Positions 9,134-15,440 of a stretch of 21,354 nucleotides of DNA are shown one piece after another. Numbering within the stretch: position 1 is the first letter of the stretch; each line of letters opens with the position of its first letter. Below the pieces are notes generated by a model, which saw only the letters and a list, made by a program, of their open reading frames with translations, made no database searches and was not told the origin of the DNA. The DNA lies in assembly GCA_040507895.1 (NCBI GenBank), contig JBEVNX010000020.1, forward strand, positions 1 through 21,354, given 5' to 3'. The DNA comes from JBEVNX01 sp040507895. GTDB lineage: Bacteria; Desulfobacterota; Binatia; JACPRU01. The position numbers and the translations under genes were made by a program.

Positions 9134-9721
9134 TCACTTCGACGCGGTGGCGATGATGATGTCGTCGTTTTTGTCGTCGACCTCGACGACGCCGCAGGCT
9201 ATCGGGTTGCCCATCGCGCCGAATCTGCAGCCGTAGGCCTCGGCGACCCCGACTTTGCACTCGGTGGCATCGAGAGACACGACGTAGAAGCCCGACCCCG
9301 CGGGCCGGTTGCGGGCGTTCCCCTCTCCGTTGATCGCGATCAGCAGGTCGGCGGTTGCCGGAGCCCCGTCCGCGCACACGAGGCTGTCGTTCTCGGCGTA
9401 AATGAGGAGAACTTTGTCCTCGTCATCCCATAGCAGTGCTGCCGCTTCGACGTTACCGTCACCATCGACGTCGATCTGCTCGACCCAGAAGGAGTCGTTG
9501 TCGCCCGCGCCGTTGGACGTGTTGGCCGCCGTCTTGCCCTTGCCGATGCTCGTCTTCTGGGTGGCGTTGGCGGGCGGCTTAGGGTCGTTCGCTTTGGCGA
9601 TCAGTGCCGCCGGCACCTTGACGTTCACCGGGCTCGAAGCACCGTCGACGGCTGGGACCTGCGGCGGGATCGAGGCTCCGGCTAGCACTAGCCCCGTCAC
9701 GAAGGACGCGATCTTGCCCAT
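9134..9721 (-). CDS. Secreted hypothetical protein with calcium-binding-like acidic loop
   Basis: This 195-residue protein is not a family I can name. It opens with a signal peptide (MGKIASFVTGLVLAGASIPP, likely cleaved after about residue 17-28). A low-complexity Lys/Ala/Asn-rich linker (about 40-75) follows, then a domain with the acidic loop DVDGDGNVE at 84-92, like calcium loops of EF-hand, dockerin or FG-GAP repeats. Four cysteines (116, 155, 165, 176) could form two disulfides, fitting a periplasmic or extracellular protein. The ATG at 9721 has a clear GAGGAG site at 9731-9736. A promoter-like pair and a leader hairpin lie just upstream. Its role is unknown. Confidence 0.75.
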   Translation of the reverse strand: MGKIASFVTGLVLAGASIPPQVPAVDGASSPVNVKVPAALIAKANDPKPPANATQKTSIGKGKTAANTSNGAGDNDSFWVEQIDVDGDGNVEAAALLWDDEDKVLLIYAENDSLVCADGAPATADLLIAINGEGNARNRPAGSGFYVVSLDATECKVGVAEAYGCRFGAMGNPIACGVVEVDDKNDDIIIATASK

Positions 9722-9730
9722 GTGATGGCT

Positions 9731-9736
9731 CTCCTC
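9731..9736 (-). promoter_or_regulatory. Ribosome binding site of the secreted-protein gene
   Basis: GAGGAG on the minus strand lies 9 nt before the ATG at 9721 and supports that start. Confidence 0.6.
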
Positions 9737-9753
9737 TTCGGGTTGTCGTCTAT

Positions 9754-9778
9754 CGCGGAGGCCCCGAGCGGCCTCGCG
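9754..9778 (-). other. Hairpin in the 5' leader of the secreted-protein gene
   Basis: GAGGCC (9758-9763) and GGCCTC (9770-9775) form a 6-bp stem with a 6-nt loop. CGC (9754-9756) and GCG (9776-9778) extend it to 9 bp with one bulged G. No T-run follows, so it is not a standard terminator for the upstream methyltransferase gene. If the promoter at 9788-9817 is real, the hairpin sits at the very 5' end of the mRNA. Confidence 0.4.
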
Positions 9779-9787
9779 TGGTCCCCC

Positions 9788-9817
9788 GCTTTACGGCCAC
9801 ATCAACGGTGCCGTCAA
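9788..9817 (-). promoter_or_regulatory. Possible sigma-70-type promoter of the secreted-protein gene
   Basis: On the minus strand TTGACG (9817-9812) and TAAAGC (9793-9788) are separated by 18 bp. The -35 is good and the -10 is poor. Transcription would begin near 9781 and give a leader of about 60 nt that includes the hairpin at 9754-9778 and the ribosome binding site. Confidence 0.3.
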
Positions 9818-9919
9818 CGGGAAGGTCTGTCGACGCACCGCCCGCGCGCAAGTCGACTGGTTCGGCGGGCCGCGAACGGGCGATCGGAACATCGCCTCAC
9901 GCGCAGGGGCGGACGTTCC

Positions 9920-10783
9920 TCAGGTCTCCCTCTCGAACACGTACTCGTTGCACCCGACGGTTCCACCGTTGGTCGTGAGCCGCCGTAGCTCGAATCCGCG
10001 CGCCCGATAGAAGTCGAAGATCGCTTCAGGCTTGGCGAACTCGAACGGGTAACCCCCGAGCCAATCGCGCCAATCGTGCCACACGGACATGCCGCGCTGC
10101 TCCCCGTAGCCTCGATAGCGAGCCAGCGGATTGCGGCGCCACACGAGGTCCGCGAGCAAGTCGCGCACGATCCACCTTGAGATGAAAACGACCGAGACCA
10201 GCCAGCGACCGACGATCCCCGTACAGTAGAACCGCTTGATCTTCCGCCACCGCGGCGACCACGCTCCTTGGTCGTTGTAGATGGCGATGAACAGCCGGCC
10301 GCCGGGTATGACTCGCTGGCTCGCGAGCTCGAGCGCCCTCCACATCTCGCCCGTATGGTGCAGCACGCCCCACGAATAGACGACGTCGAACGTTCCGAGG
10401 CTCGATAGGAATTGCGGGTCGAGCGCGGACCCTTCCATCACGCGCCAGCGCGACTCGGCGCCGGCCGCAAAGCGCCGCCGCAACTCGAGCGTGCAAGCCA
10501 CCGAAGCGGGGTCGTAGTCGAACGACGTGACCTCGGCTCCGAGGCGCCACGCGGCTAGGCTCGACAATCCGCTCCCGGAGCCGATGTCGAGAAAGCGCTT
10601 TCCCGCGAGCTGGGCTCGCCCGAGCATCGCCTCGAGCGCCTGGATCGCGCTGGATATGCGCCGTTCGTCGAGTAGACGGAGGAACTCGGCCCAGTTCTCG
10701 CCGAACTCGAAGCGCTCGCCGCGTGCGACCTCGCGTGCGTGCGTGCCAGCCGGCGCGGTCACCGATCGGCCCCCCGGCCCCAT
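9920..10783 (-). CDS. Class I SAM-dependent methyltransferase
   Basis: The 287-residue protein has the Rossmann-type methyltransferase core: motif I FLDIGSGSG at 64-72, an acidic residue ending strand 2 (SFDYD, about 87-91), and FDVVYSWGVLHHT at 132-144, the usual strand 4 and following helix. ALELASQRVIPGGRLFIAIYN follows at 150-170. The Trp/Arg-rich C-terminal part with YPFEFAKPEAIFDFYRARGF resembles small-molecule or glycan methyltransferases of the Methyltransf_11/12 type; the substrate is unknown. The ATG at 10783 lies beside a 5-bp hairpin (10784-10797), so the in-frame GTG at 10762 is an alternative start. The frame remains open upstream into the next gene only because of a one-base frameshift there (see the entry at 11008-12196). 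Confidence 0.82.
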   Translation of the reverse strand: MGPGGRSVTAPAGTHAREVARGERFEFGENWAEFLRLLDERRISSAIQALEAMLGRAQLAGKRFLDIGSGSGLSSLAAWRLGAEVTSFDYDPASVACTLELRRRFAAGAESRWRVMEGSALDPQFLSSLGTFDVVYSWGVLHHTGEMWRALELASQRVIPGGRLFIAIYNDQGAWSPRWRKIKRFYCTGIVGRWLVSVVFISRWIVRDLLADLVWRRNPLARYRGYGEQRGMSVWHDWRDWLGGYPFEFAKPEAIFDFYRARGFELRRLTTNGGTVGCNEYVFERET

Positions 10784-11007
10784 CCGGCCTGCGCCGGCTC
10801 GAAAGCAACCGCGCGAGGCACCCGACTGACGGGTCGAGCGCTGCGGCCGGCATCCTGAGCGCTTCTTCTGTTCATCCCCGCACGATAGCGACCTGTGCCG
10901 ACTCCCGTCTAGCTCGACGCGCGACGCCAAAGGGATCCTCCACAGAACCACCGACCCGTCGATGGTCAAGGACGGAAGGGGAGTCGACGCGATGGAGCTC
11001 GGATTCT

Positions 11008-12196
11008 CTAGCGAAGGATCTCGCCGGTGTAGACCGCTTCGAAAGCGCTCCCCGGGATCTTCTTGAGATCGCCGAGGCGATCGTCGTCCCAGCGTGGGTC
11101 GTGCGCGCCGCTTACGTACCAGTCCGAGCCATTGTCGGCGACGAACATCCCGTACTTCTTGAGCGCGGTACAGATGACCTGCACCTCGGGGCTGTATGCC
11201 GAGCAGCTGTACGACGCCTTCATGCGCAAGCGCAGCCCCATCGGCGGCCGCACCGGATCCGCGCTCGACGACGCGTAGTGCGTCGCCGGATGAATGTATC
11301 CCTGCTGTGTCGCGCGCACCGTGAACCGCCAGCGCGTGACGGATCACGCCCTGCTCGACGACTTCGTCGTAGCGAACCAAGCCCGGAAGGATCGGCAACC
11401 CCGCGGCGTCCGCGGACGTCCAGTCGTCTGGACGCAGCGCATTGCTGCGCAGATCGAAGATCGCCCCCGATCCCGCGTACCAACGGTCCGTGTAGGGATC
11501 GCCGCTCGAGCCCGGCGGCCAGGCGTAGTACAGCTCGTGCAACTGGCAGCGCTCGAGCCCGAGCATGAGGATGTGGCGATCCCCCGTGCTATCGGAACCA
11601 CCCTCGATGGGCGGATTGGGAGGGATGGGATAGGGACCAGCATCGCTCTCGTCGACGTAGAGGAACGAGACGGGAACGAGCGGCTGGTCGCCGGGAACGA
11701 CGACGTACGGGATGCCGATCGGCGCACCGTTCCAGAAGGTCCCAAAGTCGGGATGCAGGAGCTTGGTCGCGCCTATGAAGTTGATGTACGCCGTCGAATT
11801 GGGATGGACCGGGTAGCCCGAGACGTCGGTGTTCCAGGCGTTGTCGGGCGGGAAGATCGTGCAGCTCGTCGATGCTGCGGTAGGCGTAGCGGTCGGACGT
11901 GGCGATGCCGTGGGCGCCGGACGTGGGGTGGGCGTCGGCGTTGGCACGGCACCGGTTGGGGTTGGCGCTACGGCTGACGGAGTCGGCGTCGGCTCCGATG
12001 TGCGCGTTGGCGTGGGCGTCGGCTTCGGTGTGCGCGTCGGCCTGCGTGTCGGAGTCGGTGTGGGGGTCCGGGTCGGCCGGCGCGTCGCAGTCGGTTGCGT
12101 GCTTTGCGACAACAGGGCCTCCGCTAGACCACGCGCGAAAAGTAGCAGTATTCCCGACGCGATTGCCGCCCCCACCAGGCCTCGCGGGACTCTCAT
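11008..12196 (-). pseudogene. Secreted protein with Thr-Pro linker and conserved uncharacterised domain; frame broken by one base
   Basis: From ATG 12196 the product has a hydrophobic signal/anchor (residues 1-30), a Thr/Pro/Arg linker (33-110), and a domain opening CTIFPPDNAWNTDVSGYPVHPNS and running through DSTGDRHILML and LPGLVRYDEVVEQGVIRHAL. After HAL the frame is lost. The family continuation appears one frame over as RFTVRATQQGYIHPATHYA, PPMGLRLRMKASY and KKYGMFVADNGSDWYVSGA, ending at TAG 11008. Removing one G of GCGCTGGCGG (plus positions 11329-11330) restores a single 395-residue protein: 1189 bp minus 1 is divisible by 3. I know this domain only as an uncharacterised family of secreted proteins in several phyla. 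The break may be a sequencing error or a real mutation. Without repair the frame runs on into the methyltransferase as a false 758-residue protein. No ribosome binding site precedes the ATG. Confidence 0.8.
11867..12100 (-). repeat. Degenerate Thr-Pro coding repeat (linker)
   Basis: About 78 codons encode alternating T-P, R-P-T and P-T units (for example RTPTPTPTRRPTRTP), visible on the plus strand as recurring GTCGGC and GTGGGC-like hexamers. Such linkers tether a folded extracellular domain to a membrane anchor. The repetition makes the region prone to length change and misassembly. Confidence 0.88.
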
Positions 12197-12208
12197 GAGG
12201 CGGAGCAC

Positions 12209-12224
12209 AGCAAGTTTGGTACCT
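12209..12224 (-). promoter_or_regulatory. Candidate sigma-54 (-24/-12) promoter of the Thr-Pro secreted-protein gene
   Basis: The minus strand reads AGGTACCAAACTTGCT: GG at 12223-12222, exactly 10 nt, then GC at 12211-12210. It matches 8 of the 11 defined bases of TGGCACG-N4-TTGC, including the whole TTGC -12 box. The predicted transcript start, 12198, is 2 nt before the ATG at 12196. A palindrome lies about 70 bp upstream. Confidence 0.45.
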
Positions 12225-12260
12225 CGACCATGTGTCCGCGCTGCTCTGCAACATCGCGGA

Positions 12261-12276
12261 AGCTCAGTACCGAGCT
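12261..12276. promoter_or_regulatory. 16-bp near-perfect palindrome, possible activator site
   Basis: AGCTCAGTACCGAGCT is symmetric except for one mismatched pair around a GTAC centre. Its centre is about 70 bp upstream of the transcript start predicted from the sigma-54 element at 12209-12224, a usual distance for an enhancer-binding protein. Function is inferred. Confidence 0.4.
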
Positions 12277-12388
12277 GTCGGTCCCGTGTCGCAATCCGTC
12301 ACCGACAGCGTCGGATTCTCGTCGCACGACACGCGGATCTACCCGGGGCCTTGGGTACGCGTTCCGCTGCCACCGAATTTCAGGGTCT

Positions 12389-12416
12389 TTGACATCCCCT
12401 CCTCCTTCGCTACCAC
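12389..12416 (+). promoter_or_regulatory. Possible promoter of the FAD oxidoreductase gene
   Basis: A consensus -35 hexamer TTGACA is at 12389-12394. The best -10 at proper distance is the poor TACCAC at 12411-12416 (16-bp spacer). The -10 lies in the first copy of the 13-bp tandem repeat. Confidence 0.3.
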
Positions 12417-12433
12417 CAAGCGCTACCACCAAG
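12408..12433 (+). repeat. Perfect 13-bp tandem duplication upstream of the FAD oxidoreductase start
   Basis: CGCTACCACCAAG occurs twice head to tail (12408-12420 and 12421-12433), ending 7 bp before the ATG at 12441. It looks like a recent slippage or duplication event in the 5' leader. Confidence 0.9.
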
Positions 12434-12440
12434 CCCGGCA

Positions 12441-14021
12441 ATGCCCCGAGACCTCGAGCTCACCGTCTCCCTCGCTGATGCCGCCAGCCGCGAGCGGCTG
12501 CATGCTGCGATCGCTCGCCGACTGGGCATCGATCCCCAATCGATCGACGAGGCGCAGATCACTCGCCGCACCATCGATGCGCGCGGGTCCGGCGCACGGT
12601 TTCGCCTACGCCTGCGCGTCTTCGCGACCGGAGAACCGCCAGACGACTTGACGAGCCCGCCCCTACCCCGTTTGGCTCCCGTCTCGAGCCAAGGAGCGCC
12701 CGTGATCGTGGTCGGAGCCGGGCCGGCCGGTCTGTTCGCCTCATTGCGCCTGGCCGAACGTGGCATCCGCACGGTGCTGCTCGAACGCGGTAAGCCGGTG
12801 CAGACACGCCGCCGCGATATCGCGCTCCTCAACAAGCAGGGAACCGTCGATCCCGAATCGAACTACTGCTTCGGCGAGGGCGGAGCCGGAACGTACAGTG
12901 ACGGCAAGCTCTACACTCGGGCCGACAAGCGCGGACCGGTCCTCGACGTCTTGCGCGCGCTGGTCCTTCATGGCGCTCCCGACGACATCCTGGTCGACGC
13001 GCGCCCGCACATCGGATCGAATCGGCTGCCGAAGGTGGTTGTACGTCTGCGCCAGACGATCGAGGCGGCGGGCAGCACCGTGCGGTTCGGCTCGCGGGTG
13101 GTGAGTCTCTTCTGCGACCGGCGGCGCGTGCGCGGCGTGCGCCTCGCCGGGGGTGAGGAGCTGGAGGCGGCCGCCGTCATCGTCGCCAGCGGCCACAGTG
13201 CACGCGATGTGTTCCACATGCTGGCTGCGGCCGGCGCGACCCTCGAACCGAAGCCCTTCGCCGTCGGAGTGCGCGTCGAGCATCCGCAAGCGCTGATCGA
13301 CGCCATCCAGTATGGGCGAGACGCCGGCCACCCGCTGCTGCCGGCGGCCTCCTACCGCCTGGCAGCCACGGTACGCGGCCGCGGCGTGTACTCGTTCTGC
13401 ATGTGTCCGGGCGGCTGGATCGTTCCCGCGTCGACCGCGGGCGACTCCGTGGTGATCAACGGGATGTCTCTCTCTCGGCGCGACTCACCATTCGCCAACA
13501 GCGGGATCGTAGTCGCCGTCGAGCCCGAAGACCTGGCGGAGCTCGGCTACGGCGGCGCGTTCTGCGGCGTCGAATTTCAAGCCGCGCTCGAGCGGCGCGC
13601 CGCCGAACTCGGCGGCGGACGCCAGGTGGCTCCCGCGCAGCGGTTGGCGGACTTTTGCGCCGCACGCGAATCGACGTCGCTGCCCCGAACGAGCTACCGC
13701 CCGGGGATTCGCGCGGCTCCGCTTCATGCCGAGCTCCCGATCTTCGTCGCCGAGCGCTTGCGGGGCGCGCTCAACCGCTTCGCTCGCGTGATGCGCGGCT
13801 ACGATACCCGTGAGGCCGTGGCGGTGAGCGTCGAATCACGCTCGTCAAGTCCCCTGCGGGTGCTTCGCGACGCCGAGACCTTGCAATGCTCCGCCATCGC
13901 GGGACTCTTTCCCGCCGGTGAAGGCGCGGGCTACGCCGGAGGCATCGTCAGCGCCGCGCTCGACGGCTTGCGCGTCGCCGATCGTGTCGCCGCTTTTTGT
14001 CTCGTTGGCTCCAGCGCTTGA
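12441..14021 (+). CDS. FAD-dependent oxidoreductase/dehydrogenase (COG2509-like)
   Basis: This 526-residue protein has a small N-terminal domain ending in RRTIDARG (42-49), typical of this uncharacterised family. The dinucleotide-binding fold follows: VIVVGAGPAGLFASLRLAERG at 88-108, with E115 at the end of strand 2. The family-specific CFGEGGAGTYSDGKLYTR is at 143-160, VIVASGHSARDVFHML near 251-266, and the second FAD contact GLFPAGEGAGYAGGIVSAALDG near the C-terminus. The fold is that of flavin reductases acting on small molecules; substrate and electron partner are unknown. The ATG at 12441 has no clear ribosome binding site, and a 13-bp tandem duplication precedes it. It is divergent from the Thr-Pro secreted-protein gene. 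Confidence 0.88.
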   Translation: MPRDLELTVSLADAASRERLHAAIARRLGIDPQSIDEAQITRRTIDARGSGARFRLRLRVFATGEPPDDLTSPPLPRLAPVSSQGAPVIVVGAGPAGLFASLRLAERGIRTVLLERGKPVQTRRRDIALLNKQGTVDPESNYCFGEGGAGTYSDGKLYTRADKRGPVLDVLRALVLHGAPDDILVDARPHIGSNRLPKVVVRLRQTIEAAGSTVRFGSRVVSLFCDRRRVRGVRLAGGEELEAAAVIVASGHSARDVFHMLAAAGATLEPKPFAVGVRVEHPQALIDAIQYGRDAGHPLLPAASYRLAATVRGRGVYSFCMCPGGWIVPASTAGDSVVINGMSLSRRDSPFANSGIVVAVEPEDLAELGYGGAFCGVEFQAALERRAAELGGGRQVAPAQRLADFCAARESTSLPRTSYRPGIRAAPLHAELPIFVAERLRGALNRFARVMRGYDTREAVAVSVESRSSSPLRVLRDAETLQCSAIAGLFPAGEGAGYAGGIVSAALDGLRVADRVAAFCLVGSSA

Positions 14022-14286
14022 GCTCGCGCCGGGCTTGTCTACTTCTTCGGGACCGTCGACGAGCCGCAGCATCCGGCCTTCGCGCCACATCGGCGCGAGC
14101 GACACGTCGCCCTACAAGCATCTCGACCGCACGCCTCGATCGCCCGATCGTGCACGTCGAAGCGCACGTTCGCGGCGACCACCTCGATCGTTGAGATGTC
14201 CAGCCGCTTGGTACCCTCGCCTTCGAAGCGGGCCGTTGCTATGCTCTTGCGTTTTGCGACGCTCGACTTCGGCGTGGGGACGAACG
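14022..14286. other. 265-bp gap between FAD oxidoreductase and ACT-protein genes
   Basis: TATGCT at 14236-14241 is a fair -10 element for the ACT gene, but no matching -35 is seen. The minus strand carries two short coding-like stretches in different frames: one with RLDISTIEVVAANVRFDVHDRA (about 14130-14215) and one beginning SLAPMWREGRMLRLVDGP (14105 downward). They may be remains of a lost gene. Confidence 0.3.
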
Positions 14287-14676
14287 ATGAAGACTGCGAC
14301 GGAGCTCTCTCTCTTCCTCGAGAACAAGCCGGGTGCATTGGCGGCGATCCTCGCCGACTTCAAGAAGCACCACGTGAACCTCGAAGCGATCACCGTCGTC
14401 GACCATACCGACCACGCGCTCGTCCGCATGATCGTCGGCGACACCCGGCGCGCCCTCGACCTGCTCGAGCGCGGCGGCCTGCTGGTCATCGAGGCGACGC
14501 TGCTGCGCATCGAAGCCTCCAACCGCCCCGGGGCACTCGGCGAGGTCTGCGCGCGGCTCGCTCGCGCCAGGATCAACATTCAGTACCTCTACGGCAGCGT
14601 CGGCATCAGCACGCGTGCCTGTCTGTATCTGCGCGTCTCGGACGTGGCACGCGCGAAGAAGGTTCTCACCCGATGA
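14287..14676 (+). CDS. Tandem ACT-domain protein
   Basis: The 129-residue protein consists of two ACT domains and nothing else. The first opens with ELSLFLENKPGALAAILADFKKHHVNLEAITV (6-37). The second opens with LLRIEASNRPGALGEVCARLARARINIQYLYG from about residue 77. Each has the N/K-x-P-G-A-L loop where ACT domains bind amino acids. Free-standing tandem ACT proteins of this kind (COG4747-like) are thought to sense amino acids and regulate an enzyme or transcription; the ligand is unknown. The ATG at 14287 has a weak GGGGACGA site. Its stop overlaps the start of the TusA-like gene by 4 bp (ATGA), so the two are translated together. Confidence 0.88.
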   Translation: MKTATELSLFLENKPGALAAILADFKKHHVNLEAITVVDHTDHALVRMIVGDTRRALDLLERGGLLVIEATLLRIEASNRPGALGEVCARLARARINIQYLYGSVGISTRACLYLRVSDVARAKKVLTR

Positions 14677-14909
14677 CCATCCCGGGCCTGGGCCCCGCGA
14701 TCGATCTGCGCGGCGTGCCATGCCCGGTCAACTGGGCACGCGCCAAGGTGCGGCTCGAAGCGGCGGCCCGGGGTGAACGGCTCGCCTTTCTCGTGGACGA
14801 TCCGCGTTCCGTGCGCGATCTGCCGCGTGCCGCGGAAGCCGAAGCTTACGCGGTTCTCGCCGTAGAGGACGTCGAGCCCGGGGTTTGGTCCATCGTCATC
14901 GAGAAGTAG
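14673..14909 (+). CDS. TusA/SirA-like sulfur carrier protein with C-P-V-N motif
   Basis: This 78-residue protein has the size and opening of TusA: a strand DLRGVPCPVNWARAKVRLEAAARGERLAFLVDD, with the sulfur-carrying Cys at position 17. Classical TusA has C-P-x-P, but here the second Pro is Asn followed by Trp (CPVNW). I recall the same change in a subgroup reading C-P-L-N-F, so the helix after the Cys differs and the partner enzymes probably differ too. TusA proteins pass persulfide sulfur to tRNA thiolation, molybdopterin or sulfur metabolism. The gene overlaps the ACT-protein stop by 4 bp and ends 3 bp from the stop of the convergent tlpA-like gene. Confidence 0.85.
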   Translation: MTIPGLGPAIDLRGVPCPVNWARAKVRLEAAARGERLAFLVDDPRSVRDLPRAAEAEAYAVLAVEDVEPGVWSIVIEK

Positions 14910-14912
14910 GCC

Positions 14913-15440
14913 TCATGAAGCGAGGCGCCACTCACCGGTGTCCATCAGTCGTTCGAGCGCGGCGACGATGCTCGGCTCCATCCAGTTTCGGTAGCCGATG
15001 TGATGGTGGACGATCCGCCCGTTACGGTCGACGATGAAGGTCTCGGGATAGCCGGTGATGCCTAGATCGGCGCCGACCTGCCCCCGCACATCGAGCAAGA
15101 CCGGGAACGTGAAGCCGTGATTTTGGATCCAGGGCTTCACGTTGCTCGGCGTCTCGTCCTGGCTGACGGCGAGCAGGACGAAGTCGCGCCCCGCCATCTT
15201 CTTCGACAATGCTTCGAGCGTCGGCATCTCCTCGACGCAGGGTGGACACCACGTCGCCCACAGGTTAAGCAGCACGACCTTGCCCCGAAAGTCCTCCATG
15301 CGCGTCACCTTTCCCGCCAGATCGGGGAGGACGAAGCTCGGTGCTTCGTGCGGTCTCGCTGGAGCACGCAGCGCCGCCCACAGGCCGACGACGGAGAGCC
15401 CGACGACCAGGGCGACGCTGCCGACGACCCCCTGCTTCAC
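14913..15440 (-). CDS. TlpA-type membrane-anchored thiol-disulfide oxidoreductase
   Basis: The 175-residue protein has an N-terminal membrane anchor/signal (about 4-25) and a periplasmic thioredoxin domain. The domain contains the redox motif WCPPC at 64-68 within LNLWATWCPPCVEEMPTLEAL, and the cis-proline GYPETF at 130-135. TlpA/ResA proteins reduce cytochrome c apoprotein or copper-site thiols, or resist oxidative stress; which applies is unclear because no cytochrome gene is near. The start is a GTG at 15440 that overlaps the lgt stop by 4 bp (GTGA). The frame remains open further upstream inside lgt, but the signal sequence begins at this GTG. Confidence 0.9.
   Translation of the reverse strand: MKQGVVGSVALVVGLSVVGLWAALRAPARPHEAPSFVLPDLAGKVTRMEDFRGKVVLLNLWATWCPPCVEEMPTLEALSKKMAGRDFVLLAVSQDETPSNVKPWIQNHGFTFPVLLDVRGQVGADLGITGYPETFIVDRNGRIVHHHIGYRNWMEPSIVAALERLMDTGEWRLAS

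Noticed and set aside
11867..12100. Repeat array considered as CRISPR or minisatellite
   Set aside because: The repetition is short-period, degenerate and keeps a Thr-Pro reading frame; there are no spacers.
9920..12208. One 758-762-residue open frame that looks like a fusion of a secreted protein and a methyltransferase
   Set aside because: The conserved C-terminal part of the secreted domain is intact in the neighbouring frame and ends at its own stop (11008); the middle of the long frame (about 11330 to 10800) is Arg/Gly/Ser-rich out-of-frame sequence.
12232..12651. Plus-strand open frames over the gap before the FAD oxidoreductase, one with a tRNA-shadow-like WVRVPLPP stretch
   Set aside because: No cloverleaf or TTC-arm sequence on either strand; the frame crosses the promoter, the tandem repeat and the true ATG.
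14231..14244. GG-N10-GC before the ACT gene
   Set aside because: Only about 6 of 11 consensus bases match and the -12 box is ATGC rather than TTGC.
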